The notes: generated by a model from the sequence alone, not told the origin. A stretch of DNA of 64,000 bases from Micromonospora luteifusca (GCF_016907275.1 NZ_JAFBBP010000001.1:3338001-3402000); one strand, 5' to 3'; positions 35,061 through 44,121 are shown, counted from the stretch's first letter. Made by a program: numbers and translations.

Positions 35061-36208
35061 GCCACACCCGCCAGCGGGATCAGGGCCCGGACCAGGAAGC
35101 CGCCGTCCACGGACCTCGCCTCCAGCCGGCCGCCGAGCAGCTCCACCCGCTCCCGCAGCCCGAGCAGCCCCTGCCCGGCACCGGGCAGCGCCACCCCGCC
35201 CTCGGACGGTCCGTTACGGACCAGCACCTCCAGCCCATCGGGCAGGTAGCGCAGGCAGACGACAGTCTCGGCGTCGCCCGCATGCTTGCGCACGTTGGTC
35301 AACGCCTCCCGGACCACCCGGTACGCCGTGCGCCCCACCGTCGCCGGTAGCGCCGACGCGACACCCTCGTCCCGCCGGCACACCCGCAGCCCGGCGGTAC
35401 GGGACTCCCCGATCAGCTCGTCGAGCGCGTCGAGCCCGCGCTCGGGCACCACGGCCGGACCGGCCTGTCGCAGCACGCCCAGCACCTCGCGCAGGTCGGT
35501 GAGCGCCTGCCGACCGGTGGTACGGATCAGCGCGGCTGCCTCGACGGTCGCCGGCTCCACGGCGGTCACCTCCAGCGCCCCGGCATGGACCACCATCAAC
35601 GAGACCCGGTGCGCCACCACGTCGTGCATCTCCCGGGCGATCCGGGTCCGCTCCTCGGCACGGACCCGGTCGGCGCGGGCCTCCTGCTCACGTTCCAACC
35701 GCTCGGCCCGGTCCCGCAGGGCGGCGAGTGTGTCCCGGCGTGCCCGCACCCAGAGGCCGAAGACCAGCGGAAGCCCGACCAGTGAAACGCCGAGCATCAG
35801 CACGTTGCCGCTGGCCGCGGTGGTCATCCGGCGCACGCCGCCCACCTCCAGCCCGATCAGCACCCCGCCGGCCTGCACCACGGCCGCACCGGCGAGGAAG
35901 CCGGCGAGCCGCCGACCACGCAGCCGCAGACCCGCCTGGTAGGAGGCGACCACGCCGGCTGCTGCGGCGGCGAGCACCAGCCAGCCGACCGCCGCGGCCA
36001 GGAACAACGGCCAGCGGCGGGTCCGGAGCATGCCGGCAGCCCAACCGGAGAGCAGCGCGAGTACCAGTGCGACGGCACCCGGGAGCGGCGAGCGGACCCC
36101 GATGTCACCGGTCGCGCTGGCCCAGACCGCCGCCGCGACCGTTACGGCGAGCAGCAGCGGGCCGTACCGTTGGACGACTCGCCGCAGGGCGGCGGCGCTG
36201 GAGGCCAC
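35057..36208 (-). CDS. Sensor histidine kinase (HisKA_3 type)
   Basis: About 383 residues. An N-terminal membrane part with roughly six helices lacks a large extracytoplasmic sensor, suggesting intramembrane sensing. The dimerisation helix carries the phospho-His in IAREMHDVVAHRVS, and the ATPase domain has the N box (REALTNVRKHAGD) and G box (GAGQGLLGLRERV). GTG at 36208 follows TACGCT by six bases, a leaderless arrangement; another GTG seven codons upstream is possible. This layout resembles envelope-stress sensors of the LiaS/DesK type. Confidence 0.92.
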   Translation of the reverse strand: MASSAAALRRVVQRYGPLLLAVTVAAAVWASATGDIGVRSPLPGAVALVLALLSGWAAGMLRTRRWPLFLAAAVGWLVLAAAAAGVVASYQAGLRLRGRRLAGFLAGAAVVQAGGVLIGLEVGGVRRMTTAASGNVLMLGVSLVGLPLVFGLWVRARRDTLAALRDRAERLEREQEARADRVRAEERTRIAREMHDVVAHRVSLMVVHAGALEVTAVEPATVEAAALIRTTGRQALTDLREVLGVLRQAGPAVVPERGLDALDELIGESRTAGLRVCRRDEGVASALPATVGRTAYRVVREALTNVRKHAGDAETVVCLRYLPDGLEVLVRNGPSEGGVALPGAGQGLLGLRERVELLGGRLEARSVDGGFLVRALIPLAGVA

Positions 36209-36214
36209 GCAGCG

Positions 36215-36220
36215 AGCGTA
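36215..36220 (-). promoter_or_regulatory. Predicted -10 for a leaderless kinase transcript
   Basis: TACGCT on the minus strand, six bases before GTG 36208. If transcription starts at this G, the upstream GTG at 36229 cannot be used. Confidence 0.5.
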
Positions 36221-36378
36221 GGGCTCCACGGCCGGGTCGGCCCACCCCGCGCCGCCGGACCCGGGTGAGCTGGGGGAAGACCCCTACCCGTCGTCCGGGC
36301 CGGCCGATACCTAAGTAGTGGCGCCCGCCTGACCTCTGGGCGATGGCAGGAGTCGCCGCCCACATCAGCATCGGGACC

Positions 36379-37038
36379 ATGGATCTACTCAACCTGCTGC
36401 ACGAGACGATGTCCTCGCCCTGGGTGTACCTGGCGATCTTCGCGATCGCGGTGCTCGACGGTTTCTTTCCCGTGGTGCCGAGCGAGACGGCAGTGATCAC
36501 GGCAGGGGTGTTCGCGGCTTCCGGCGCGCCGTACCTGCCCGCGGTGATCCTGGTGGCCGCCGCCGGGGCGCTGGTCGGCGACCACATCTCGTACGCCATC
36601 GGACGGGCCGGTGGAGCGCGACTGCTCGACCGGCTGCCGCCCGACGGTCGACGCCGGGCCGCCGCCGACTGGGCCCGCCGGGGGATCGCGACGCGCGGCG
36701 GCCTGATCCTCACCGTGGCCCGCTACGTGCCGGGCGGTCGGACGGCGGTCACCCTCACCATGGGCGCGGTGCACTATCCCCGGCGACGGTTCCTGGCGTT
36801 CGACGCGCTCGCCGCCGGATCGTGGGGGCTCTACTCCGCGCTGGTCGGATACGTCGGCGGGCTGGCCTTCGAGCAGGACCCGCTCCGCGGTCTCCTGCTG
36901 GGTCTGGGCCTCGCCCTGACGGTGACGTTGATCGTCGAGGTGGTTCGTTGGCTCCGCGGGCATCCGGAGCGGGCCGGCGAGCCGGGCACCGACGCGGTCT
37001 CCGCCGGGACCGTCAGTCGGCAGGCGGGCGCCAGGTGA
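36379..37038 (+). CDS. DedA/VTT family membrane protein (copy 2)
   Basis: A 219-residue paralogue of the protein at 33778, sharing SPWVYLxIF, FFPxVPxExAVITAGV, ALVGDHxSYAIGR and RYVPGGRTAVTLTMGAV. The two copies flank a two-component system, a sign of local duplication. The ATG at 36379 matches the start of the paralogue and is preceded by CAGCATCGGGACC, very like the region before the YbjQ start. Its 3' end overlaps the convergent tetR gene by 26 bases. Confidence 0.87.
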   Translation: MDLLNLLHETMSSPWVYLAIFAIAVLDGFFPVVPSETAVITAGVFAASGAPYLPAVILVAAAGALVGDHISYAIGRAGGARLLDRLPPDGRRRAAADWARRGIATRGGLILTVARYVPGGRTAVTLTMGAVHYPRRRFLAFDALAAGSWGLYSALVGYVGGLAFEQDPLRGLLLGLGLALTVTLIVEVVRWLRGHPERAGEPGTDAVSAGTVSRQAGAR

Positions 37039-37651
37039 CGCCGTGCAGGAGTTGGGCGGCACCGAGCCAGGCCACGTTCATCATCCGGGTGGCGGTCTTC
37101 TCCGGGTCCGCCTCCGGGTGGTCCGCGAGCCAGTCGGCCAGCGACTCGGTCGCGCCGACCAGGGCGTACGCGACGACCTCAAGGTCGATGGCGGCGAGCT
37201 CGCGGCCCTCGGCGCGCAGTGCGTGATCGAGCATCCCGGCGACGACCTCGACCAGCCGGGCGCGCATGGTGGCCAACTCGCTGGCGAACGGCTGCTCGCC
37301 GCGGGCCTGCCGGTAGAGCACCGCCCAGCCGTCGCGGTGCGCGCCCACGAAGCCGAAGAACGCCCGCAGCCCCCGCCAGAGCCGAATGTCCGCCGGCAGG
37401 TCGGGTGCGGCCGCACCGGCGATGGCCTGCATCATCCGGGTGCCCTCCCGGTGCAGGCAGGCGACGAAGAGCTCCTCCTTGGTGCCGAGGTACGCGTACA
37501 CCATGGGTTTGGAGATGCCGGCATCCTCCGCGATCTCGTCCATGCTGGCGGCGTGGAAGCCGCGCCGGGAGAAGACCTTCACGGCCGCATCGAGCATCTG
37601 CTGCTCGCGGACGGCACGTGGCAGGCGCTTGAAGGCGGGAACGGTGGGCAC
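37013..37651 (-). CDS. TetR family transcriptional regulator
   Basis: A 212-residue repressor. The N-terminal helix-turn-helix reads LDAAVKVFSRRGFHAASMDEIAEDAGISKPMVYAYLGTKEELF; the C-terminal ligand-binding domain is unclassified. The GTG start is six bases after TATGCT (leaderless), and CTACTCG-type dyads lie right upstream, between tetR and the SCP2/acyl-CoA dehydrogenase operon. It probably represses itself and those lipid genes, and perhaps the fabG4/fadA2 locus 12 kb away, where the same half-site occurs. Confidence 0.9.
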   Translation of the reverse strand: MPTVPAFKRLPRAVREQQMLDAAVKVFSRRGFHAASMDEIAEDAGISKPMVYAYLGTKEELFVACLHREGTRMMQAIAGAAAPDLPADIRLWRGLRAFFGFVGAHRDGWAVLYRQARGEQPFASELATMRARLVEVVAGMLDHALRAEGRELAAIDLEVVAYALVGATESLADWLADHPEADPEKTATRMMNVAWLGAAQLLHGVTWRPPAD

Positions 37652-37657
37652 CTTGCG

Positions 37658-37694
37658 AGCATACCTACTCGTGCGTAGGGTTACGCGCGAGTAG
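37658..37694. promoter_or_regulatory. tetR/SCP2 divergent promoter with two CTACTCG-type dyads
   Basis: TATGCT (37658-37663, minus strand) is the tetR -10. Site 1, CCTACTCGTGCGTAGG (37664-37679), and site 2, TTACGCGCGAGTAG (37681-37694), are adjacent dyads. Their half-sites match CTACTCGCCAGTAG at the fabG4 promoter. Confidence 0.65.
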
Positions 37695-37718
37695 CCAATC
37701 TTCCGGAAGGCACACCTG

Positions 37719-38171
37719 ATGACTGACTTCGACCCGGCCAGCCTCTCCAATGTCGGCCCCAAGGAGTTCGCCCAGCTGGTCAAGTCCACCCCGGACGACA
37801 AAATCGCCCAGGTGATGTCCGGTGACCTGCGCGGCAAGATCCTGGGCGAGGTCTTCGGCCGGATGCCGTCGCTGTTCCGTGCGGACCGGGCCGGCTCCAC
37901 CAACGCGGTCATCCACTGGGTCATCACCGGTCGTCCCGACGGCGGCAGCGACACCTACGAGGTGGTCATCGCCGACGGCAAGTGCGACGTGAACGAGACC
38001 CCACAGCACGACCCGAAGCTGAGCCTCACCATGGGCCCGGTCGAGTTCCTGAAGATCGTCTCCGGTGGCGCCAACCCGGTGATGATGTTCATGACCGGCA
38101 AGCTGAAGGCAAAGGGCGACCTCGGCCTCGCCGCCAACATCGCCAACCTGTTCGACATCCCCAAGGCCTGA
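37719..38171 (+). CDS. SCP2 sterol/lipid-binding domain protein
   Basis: A 150-residue SCP2-fold protein: a helical N-terminus (GPKEFAQLVKSTPDDKIAQVMSG), a central beta-sheet (AVIHWVITGRPDGGSDTYEVVIADGKC) and the hydrophobic-tunnel end LTMGPVEFLKIVSGGANPVMMFMTGKLKAKGD. It probably carries acyl-CoA or a sterol-like ligand to the acyl-CoA dehydrogenase encoded two bases downstream. GGAAGG precedes the ATG. It is divergent from and probably repressed by the TetR protein. Confidence 0.9.
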   Translation: MTDFDPASLSNVGPKEFAQLVKSTPDDKIAQVMSGDLRGKILGEVFGRMPSLFRADRAGSTNAVIHWVITGRPDGGSDTYEVVIADGKCDVNETPQHDPKLSLTMGPVEFLKIVSGGANPVMMFMTGKLKAKGDLGLAANIANLFDIPKA

Positions 38172-38172
38172 C

Positions 38173-39387
38173 ATGGCTGAGTTCTCGCTCGACCTGAACG
38201 AGGAACAGCGGGATCTACGCGACTGGGTGCACGGCTTCGCCGCCGAGGTCGTGCGCCCAGCCGCCGCCGAGTGGGACGAACGCGAGGACACCCCGTGGCC
38301 GGTGATCCAGGAAGCCGCCAAGGTCGGCCTCTACGGCTTCGAATTCCTCGCCACCTGCTGGGCCGACCCGACCGGACTCTCCCTGCCGATCGCCAGCGAG
38401 GAGCTCTTCTGGGGTGACGCCGGCATCGGGCTGAGCATCTTCGGCACCTCACTCGCCGTCGCCGCCATCTACGGCGCCGGCACCCCCGATCAGATGATCG
38501 AGTGGGTGCCACAGTGCTTCGGCGACGTCGACTCGCCGGCCGTCGCCGCGTTCTGCACGAGTGAGCCGGAAGCCGGCTCGGACGTCGGCGCGATGCGCAC
38601 CCGGGCCGTCTACGACGAGGCCACCGACGAGTGGGTGCTGAGCGGGCAGAAGGCGTACGCCACCAACGGCGGGATCGCCGGAGTGCAGGTGGTCACCGCC
38701 TCGGTCGACCCCACGCTCGGCTCCCGGGGCCAGGCGGCGTTCGTCGTACCACCGGGCACCCCCGGCCTGGCCGCGACCCGCAAGCTGCGCAAACTCGGCC
38801 TGCGCGCGTCACACACCGCCGATGTCTTCCTCGACGGGGTACGCGTGCCCGGCCGCTGCCTGCTCGGCGGGCGGGACGCCCTGCTGGAACGCCTCGACCG
38901 GGCCCGCTCCGGACAGCGGGCCACCGGGCAGGCCGCGATGCGTACCTTCGAGCTGTCTCGACCCACGGTCGGCGCGCAGGCACTCGGCGTGGCCCGGGCC
39001 GCCTACGAGTACGCCCTGGACTACGCGAAGGACCGCATCCAGTTCGGACGGCCGATCATCGAGAACCAGGCCGTCGCGTTCGCGCTGGCCGACATGCGGA
39101 TGGAGATCGACGCGGCGCGGCTGCTCGTCTGGCGCGCGTCGTGGATGGGCCGCAACAACCGCCCGTTCACCGGGGGCGAGGGGTCGATGTCCAAGCTCAA
39201 GGCCGGTGAGGTGGCGGTGTCGGTCACCGAGAAGGCGGTGCAACTGCTCGGCGGAGCGGGCTTCGTGCGCGACCACCCGGTCGAACGCTGGTACCGCGAC
39301 GCCAAGATCTACACCATCTTCGAGGGCACCTCGGAAATCCAGCGGCTGGTCATCTCCCGGGCGATCTCCGGGATGCAGATCCGGTGA
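38173..39387 (+). CDS. Acyl-CoA dehydrogenase
   Basis: A 404-residue FAD flavoprotein performing the first beta-oxidation step. Substrate and FAD motifs are intact (AFCTSEPEAGSDVGAMRTRA near residue 120 and WVLSGQKAYATNG near 155), as is the C-terminal IFEGTSEIQRLVISRAI; the catalytic acid is expected in the preceding GGAGFVRDHPVERWYRD region. The start is one base after the SCP2 stop, so they are co-translated. Chain-length preference cannot be read. Confidence 0.93.
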   Translation: MAEFSLDLNEEQRDLRDWVHGFAAEVVRPAAAEWDEREDTPWPVIQEAAKVGLYGFEFLATCWADPTGLSLPIASEELFWGDAGIGLSIFGTSLAVAAIYGAGTPDQMIEWVPQCFGDVDSPAVAAFCTSEPEAGSDVGAMRTRAVYDEATDEWVLSGQKAYATNGGIAGVQVVTASVDPTLGSRGQAAFVVPPGTPGLAATRKLRKLGLRASHTADVFLDGVRVPGRCLLGGRDALLERLDRARSGQRATGQAAMRTFELSRPTVGAQALGVARAAYEYALDYAKDRIQFGRPIIENQAVAFALADMRMEIDAARLLVWRASWMGRNNRPFTGGEGSMSKLKAGEVAVSVTEKAVQLLGGAGFVRDHPVERWYRDAKIYTIFEGTSEIQRLVISRAISGMQIR

Positions 39388-39564
39388 CCGCCGGCGCCCT
39401 GCGGCGCACCGTCGCCGGAGTCCACGATCTGTGCCGTCTTCGTCACCCCACGCCCTCGCGAACTGGGCCTTCAGCCGCACCCAGTGCATGATCAAGGGAA
39501 GAACGCCCTGATGGACGGGTCACCCAGTCGCCCGTCCGCGCACCGCCCGTAGGAGGTCTGCGGC

Positions 39565-41127
39565 ATGGACCTGCCGTTCATCGTTGCCACGCTGACTCGT
39601 CGCGGGCTGCTCATGCCGGGCAGCCCGATCCGGATCGCCTCGCAGCTCAACGCGTTGCGCACCTGGGGGTGGAGCCTGGCCGGCGAGCTACGCCAGGCAG
39701 CTGCCCGGGACCCCGGCCGGCTGGCGGTCATCGACGAGGACGGCACCGAGCTGACCTACCAGGACCTCCTCGACCGGGCCGAACGGATGGCCCGGTCGAT
39801 GCGGGCCGGGCTCGGCGTACAGGCCGGCGACCGGATCGGCGTGCTCTGCCGCAACCACCACGGGCTGATCGAGACGATCGTCGCGGCCACCCTGCTGGGT
39901 GTGGACGCGGTCCTGGTCAACACCGGGCTCTCCGCCGCCCAACTGGTCACCGTCGCCGAGGAGCAGCGGCTCCGACTGCTGGTGCACGACGACGAGTTCG
40001 CCGAGCGGGTCCTCGGCCTCCCCGCCGAACTGCCCCGCCTCGACGAACGCGCCCGCGAGGAGTTGGTCGCCGGGGCACTCCCGGGCGAGTTGCACCCTCC
40101 GGAGCGCGACGGCCGGATCATCGTGCTCACCTCGGGCACCACCGGGGCACCCAAGGGCGCCCGACGGCCCACACCCAGCGGTTTCGGCCCGCTGGTGTCC
40201 ATCATCGATCGCATCCCGCTGCACACCCGCGACCGGGTGATGATCACGGCGCCGATCTTCCATACCTGGGGATTTGCCGCTCTCCAGGTCTGTTTCGCGC
40301 TACGGGCCACCATCGTGTTGCAGCGCCGCTTCGACCCGGCCGCCACGCTCGCCGCCCTGGTCGACCACCGGTGCGACGCGCTGTTCGCCGTACCGGTGAT
40401 GGTGCAGCGGCTGCTGGAGGTACCCGCGCCAGACCCACGCCCGCCGCTCAAGGTCGTCGCGGTCAGCGGTTCGGCGCTGCCCGGTGGGCTTGCACCAAAG
40501 TTCATGGACGTCTACGGAGATGTCCTCTACAACCTCTACGGCTCCACCGAGGTCTCCTGGGCCTCCATCGCCGGTCCCCAGGATCTGCGCGAGGCACCCA
40601 CGACGGCTGGTCGACCACCGCACGGGACCCGGCTCGAGATGCTCGACGACAACGGGCAGCCGGTGGCGGACGGACAGGTCGGGCGGATCTTCGTCGGCAA
40701 CGAGATGCTGTTCGAGGGGTACACCTCCGGTGCCAGCCGGGAGATCCGCGACGGGTTGCTCGACACCGGTGACCTCGGCCGACTCAACCCCGACGGGCTG
40801 CTCTTCGTCGACGGCCGGGCCGACGACATGATCGTCTCCGGTGGTGAGAACGTCTTCCCGTCCGAGGTGGAGGACCTGCTCGCCCAGTTGCCACAGGTCC
40901 GCGAAGCGGCCGTGATCGGCGTGCCCGACCCCGAGTACGGCCAGCGACTGTCCGCGTTCCTCGCCCTGCATCCCAACGAGACCCTCGACCCCGAGGCGGT
41001 ACGCGAGTACGTCCGGCACTACCTGGCCCGGTTCTCCGTCCCGCGGGACGTGATCTTCGTGAAATACCTGCCCCGTAACGCCACCGGCAAGGTGCTCAGC
41101 CGAGAGCTACGCCGCTACTACGGCTGA
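39565..41127 (+). CDS. Long-chain acyl-CoA synthetase (FadD-like)
   Basis: A 520-residue adenylate-forming ligase. Core motifs are complete: A3 LTSGTTGAPKGARRP (near 190), A5 YGSTE, A7 LLDTGDLGRLNPDG, A8 VDGRADDMIVSGGENVFPSEVE, and A10 NATGKVLSR with the catalytic lysine. An N-terminal hydrophobic stretch (FIVATLTRRGLLMPG) fits membrane-associated fatty-acyl ligases resembling mycobacterial FadD12. It activates fatty acids for the neighbouring dehydrogenase. The start follows GTAGGAGG. Confidence 0.92.
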   Translation: MDLPFIVATLTRRGLLMPGSPIRIASQLNALRTWGWSLAGELRQAAARDPGRLAVIDEDGTELTYQDLLDRAERMARSMRAGLGVQAGDRIGVLCRNHHGLIETIVAATLLGVDAVLVNTGLSAAQLVTVAEEQRLRLLVHDDEFAERVLGLPAELPRLDERAREELVAGALPGELHPPERDGRIIVLTSGTTGAPKGARRPTPSGFGPLVSIIDRIPLHTRDRVMITAPIFHTWGFAALQVCFALRATIVLQRRFDPAATLAALVDHRCDALFAVPVMVQRLLEVPAPDPRPPLKVVAVSGSALPGGLAPKFMDVYGDVLYNLYGSTEVSWASIAGPQDLREAPTTAGRPPHGTRLEMLDDNGQPVADGQVGRIFVGNEMLFEGYTSGASREIRDGLLDTGDLGRLNPDGLLFVDGRADDMIVSGGENVFPSEVEDLLAQLPQVREAAVIGVPDPEYGQRLSAFLALHPNETLDPEAVREYVRHYLARFSVPRDVIFVKYLPRNATGKVLSRELRRYYG

Positions 41128-41151
41128 ATGCGCCGATCAAGGCTGAAGCTG

Positions 41152-41529
41152 TCACCAGCTGGTGGCGTCAGGATGAGGTGGCTGCCACCGCCATTGGCTG
41201 ATCTTAAAGTTGTCCCCAGAATTAGCGCCAAGATTGAAGACGCCAATGTGAACGCGGTCGATCGAATGGTGATCAGCCAACTGTTGGGCCGCTGCGTCGA
41301 CTATCGCGGATCGGTCCTCGGGCGCATTCGGCAGGTGGTCCATGACGAGGGCAAGGTAACCTGCTTTGGCTAGTCGCTCCGCATGCAGTTGCAGTCGCGA
41401 ACTGTCTACGCCAGAACCCGTGACGAGCACCGCCGTGATCGCAGCCGCGTTCCGCCTGTCGGAGGCCCAGAGGCGCCCCGACAGCGGGACGTCGCCTACC
41501 AGCAACTGCAACTGTTTCGAGTTGGCCAT
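41152..41529 (-). pseudogene. Truncated alpha/beta-hydrolase remnant
   Basis: A 125-codon reading from ATG 41529. AITAVLVTGSGVDSSRLQLHAERLAKAGYLALVMDH matches the N-terminal half of alpha/beta hydrolases; the following helix and strand (AAQQLADHHSIDRVHIGVF) reach the nucleophile-elbow position, where the G-x-S-x-G motif is lost (FNLGANSG), and the rest is absent. Base composition is AT-richer than the flanking genes. It sits at the island edge, 24 bases after the acyl-CoA ligase stop. Confidence 0.55.
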
Positions 41530-41689
41530 ATCGTGCGACCTTTCACTAACCGACCACGGCACCATTCGGGCGAGCGCGGTGGCTGCTCAACATTTTTCAG
41601 TTGCGCCTCCAACACCCATATGTCGTGGCTGGAACAACGCGGGGTTGCCTCCTCGAGGGCACAACTTCACCTGACTGGCCCCGACGATT

Positions 41690-41945
41690 TCACGACTGCT
41701 ACGTCATCGGCGACGACCAGCGACAGGGTGTCGCCCGCCGGCACCCGAGCGCGGCAAACACTCTGGCCGCGCTCACGCCGATCCGCTCGGACGGGGCACC
41801 GATCTACGCGATCCTGGACAACCTGCCCGCCCCACAAAGGCGCCACAATCCGGACCTGGGCGGCCCGGAACAGGGTCGAACTCTGCATCACCCCGGCCTA
41901 CGCCAGCCTGACCCCAACAATGCGGATGTTCGTGGTCAAGGCACC
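41690..41945 (+). pseudogene. IS630-type transposase remnant A
   Basis: Two frames together give the IS630 catalytic core: APIYAILDNLPA in one frame (around 41795-41830), then KGATIRTWAARNRVELCITP and AYAS in the next (about 41831-41910). Intact IS630 enzymes continue with W-x-N-P-I-E; here the third acidic residue and the C-terminus are missing. It is a frameshifted, non-functional relic. Confidence 0.65.
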
Positions 41946-41955
41946 AGCGCCTCTG

Positions 41956-42278
41956 TCAGCCCGGGATCGTGATCCGACCCTCGATCGCGGCGGCGGCGAT
42001 GTCGATCCGGTGCTGCGAGCCGGCCAGGCCCACCCCGTCCACCAGCGCGTACGCGGCATCCCGCGCAGAGGCCAGGTCCGGGCCGGTGGCCGTACCGCAG
42101 AGGACCCGGCCGCCGGCGGACAGCAACGCGCCGTCGCTGGCCGGACGGGCGGTGCCGGCGTGGATGATGCCCAGGCGGTCCGCGCCGGTGATGACATCAC
42201 CGGTGCGCGGTGCATCCGGGTAGCGCCCTCGGAGGCGAGCACCACGGTCACGGCGCTGCCGTCGCGCCAACGCAGCTG
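41956..42278 (-). pseudogene. Duplicated purD 3' fragment
   Basis: Encodes the last ~85 residues of PurD almost unchanged ([50 protein letters not shown]) with a stop at the equivalent place, preceded by a frameshifted further ~20 codons. It cannot be a functional enzyme. The intact gene ends 2.58 kb away at 44533. Confidence 0.85.
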
Positions 42279-42323
42279 ACCGCCCCGGAACCGTCGGCGA
42301 AAACCGGCGAGTCCCGGGGCGGT
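42279..42323 (-). terminator. Terminator of the anti-sigma-like gene
   Basis: ACCGCCCCGG (42279-42288) pairs with CCGGGGCGGT (42314-42323), with an inner CCG/CGG stem, 12 bases after the stop at 42335. It also marks the island side of the purD fragment. Confidence 0.65.
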
Positions 42324-42334
42324 GACCGCGTCCG

Positions 42335-43534
42335 TCAGTCGACCATCAGCGAAGGCCGCCAGTCCGGCTTGGCCCCGGCGAGGTCGAGGCGCTGGAACAG
42401 ACCCTTCGTGCCCTGCTCATCGAGCGTGCCGCGGTGCGCGTCGATGCGGACCACCATCCCCCGCACGTCGAGCACGTCCAGCCTCTCCATCCAGCTCGGA
42501 TCAGCGGCAGCGTAGAAGGCCGCCTGATGACCGTCGATGGTGGTGTTCGGCGGCTCGTGTAACAGCTTCCCGTTCAACTCGGCCCGGATCTTGTCGGTCA
42601 TCACGACGTACGGGGAGAAGCTGACGTCCAGCGTCTTCGCCCACTGCGTACCGGGGTTCGCGGTGGGGGGTTCGGCGCTGTAACTGACGCTGGCGTACCA
42701 CCGCCAGCCGTCCGGGGTCAGCGGCCCGTTCACGGTGGCATAGATCAGCCGCAGGTTCTGCGGCACCCCCATCACCTGGGCCGGCATCTGCACCCGCTCG
42801 GTCGTACTGAACCTGAGCTTCTGCGCCACGTGCAGGGCGATCTCGCGGGCATCCTGCCCCGCCGCCCAGGGTGAGACATCGACTGCGGCCCAGCCGTCCG
42901 GGGCGTACTGCCAGCGGAGCGAGAGCCGGTCAGTGCCGTCGACGTCGTACAGGGTGAAGGTCGCCGCTGCGCCCCGCACATCGGGCGCGGGCGCCGTACT
43001 CACGGTGGGTGCCCGTTGGTCGATGCCCATGACCTGCGGCGCCGGCGGCGTCACCCCCTTCGGATAGAGATGGACCGAAACCCCTCCCCAGTTCTGCGGA
43101 TCGCCGGCATGCCCGTTCAGAAAGACACCCAGGCCACCGGTCTGCGACAGACCCGCCCCGTACTGCAGACTGGCGAGGCCCGACGGCAACCAACCGAACC
43201 GAACGTACTGAACGGTCGGGTCGATCGTCTCCAACGCGGCCGGGATCCGGGACGCGTCGGGCGACGTCACCTCCCCGGTGTACGGCTCCAGCGGAGCCAG
43301 GGCGCCGACCATCTCCAGCGACGGCGGCGACGACCGGTCCGGCGCGACCAGACCCGGCACCGTGACAGCGCCGACGGCCACCGCGACCACCGCCAGCGCG
43401 GCACCCGCACTGCGCGCGTACCAGCGCTGCCGCCGCCCGGCGATCATCGCCCGTTCGATGTTCACAGCGGACGGCTTCTCGGCCGCCTCGACCTCGGCGC
43501 GCATCAACCGCGCCACATCCATGTCCTCGATCAT
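42335..43534 (-). CDS. Membrane-anchored partner of a SigE-type sigma factor (anti-sigma-like)
   Basis: About 399 residues. A short cytoplasmic head (DVARLMRAEVEAAEKPSAVNIERAM) precedes one transmembrane helix (near 45-65) and a ~330-residue exported domain with no recognisable enzyme motif (LPSGLASLQYGAG, VSVHLYPKG, WRWYASVSYSAEPP). The layout fits the one-TM proteins coupled to actinobacterial SigE-type sigma genes. The start (ATG 43534 with GGGAG; TTG 43540 also possible) overlaps or abuts the sigma stop. Anti-sigma function is inferred from context. Confidence 0.65.
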   Translation of the reverse strand: MIEDMDVARLMRAEVEAAEKPSAVNIERAMIAGRRQRWYARSAGAALAVVAVAVGAVTVPGLVAPDRSSPPSLEMVGALAPLEPYTGEVTSPDASRIPAALETIDPTVQYVRFGWLPSGLASLQYGAGLSQTGGLGVFLNGHAGDPQNWGGVSVHLYPKGVTPPAPQVMGIDQRAPTVSTAPAPDVRGAAATFTLYDVDGTDRLSLRWQYAPDGWAAVDVSPWAAGQDAREIALHVAQKLRFSTTERVQMPAQVMGVPQNLRLIYATVNGPLTPDGWRWYASVSYSAEPPTANPGTQWAKTLDVSFSPYVVMTDKIRAELNGKLLHEPPNTTIDGHQAAFYAAADPSWMERLDVLDVRGMVVRIDAHRGTLDEQGTKGLFQRLDLAGAKPDWRPSLMVD

Positions 43535-43536
43535 CG

Positions 43537-44121
43537 TCAACTCCCGTGGGCCAACACGTTGGTCGGCGTGCCACTCGCCTTGCCGGTCGGCATGGTGGTC
43601 GGCACGTCAGTTCGGACGGGGGCGAGCAGTCCGCGCAGCGTCGCCAGCCCCTTGGCGGTCTGGCTCTTGACGGTGCCCGGCGCGCAGCCCAGCGCCTGCG
43701 CCGTCTCCTCCACCGTCAGGTCCTGGAAGAACCGCAGCACCAGGACGGCCCGCTGCCGCGGCGCGACCTGGCGCAGTGCCGCCACCAGATCGAGCCGGTC
43801 CGTGGCATCCGGGGCGGTCGGCGCGGGCCGCTCCGGCAACAGGTCGGTGAGCAGCACCCGAGCCCAGCCGCGTCGCCGCTCGTCGATCAATCGCCGCATC
43901 AGCATCGTCCGGACCAGTGCATTCAGGTTGTCGGCCCGCCGAGCCCGGGACCAGTTGCGGTACAACTCGGTGAGCACCCGCTGCACGATGTCGTCGCCCT
44001 GATGCCAGTCACCGCACATCAGGTACGCCGTCCGGCGCCACTGCGGCAGGCCAACGCGTACGCACTCGGTGTACTCGGCGTCGGCCGCAGACCGCTCGAC
44101 CGATCTCCGGCTCAGCGGCAT
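43537..44121 (-). CDS. SigE-family ECF RNA polymerase sigma factor
   Basis: About 194 residues with sigma region 2 (YLMCGDWHQGDDIVQRVLTELYRNW, LNALVRTMLMRRLIDERRR) and region 4 (LRQVAPRQRAVLVLRFFQDLTVEETAQALGCAPGTVKSQTAKGLATL). The C-terminal ~30 residues are a Pro/Thr-rich tail. The ATG at 44121 follows GGAGGACAGG. It is coupled to the downstream membrane protein and lies inside a repeat-bounded island. A second such factor is at 56807. Confidence 0.9.
   Translation of the reverse strand: MPLSRRSVERSAADAEYTECVRVGLPQWRRTAYLMCGDWHQGDDIVQRVLTELYRNWSRARRADNLNALVRTMLMRRLIDERRRGWARVLLTDLLPERPAPTAPDATDRLDLVAALRQVAPRQRAVLVLRFFQDLTVEETAQALGCAPGTVKSQTAKGLATLRGLLAPVRTDVPTTMPTGKASGTPTNVLAHGS

Larger units (their letters stand above)
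41633..42278. repeat. Left direct repeat (copy A) of the purD-IS630 unit
   Basis: This stretch resembles 44220-44851 along its length in the same orientation: shared patches begin with TCGTGGCTGGAACAACG-like sequence (versus TCGTGACCGGAGCAACG), continue through a decayed transposase, and end with the 3' ~320 bases of purD. The purD portion is close to 90 percent identical by eye; the rest is more diverged. Together the copies bracket a sigma/anti-sigma cassette. Confidence 0.75.

Noticed and set aside
41690..41945. Active insertion sequence
   Set aside because: The transposase core is frameshifted, lacks its third acidic residue, and no terminal repeats or target duplication were found.
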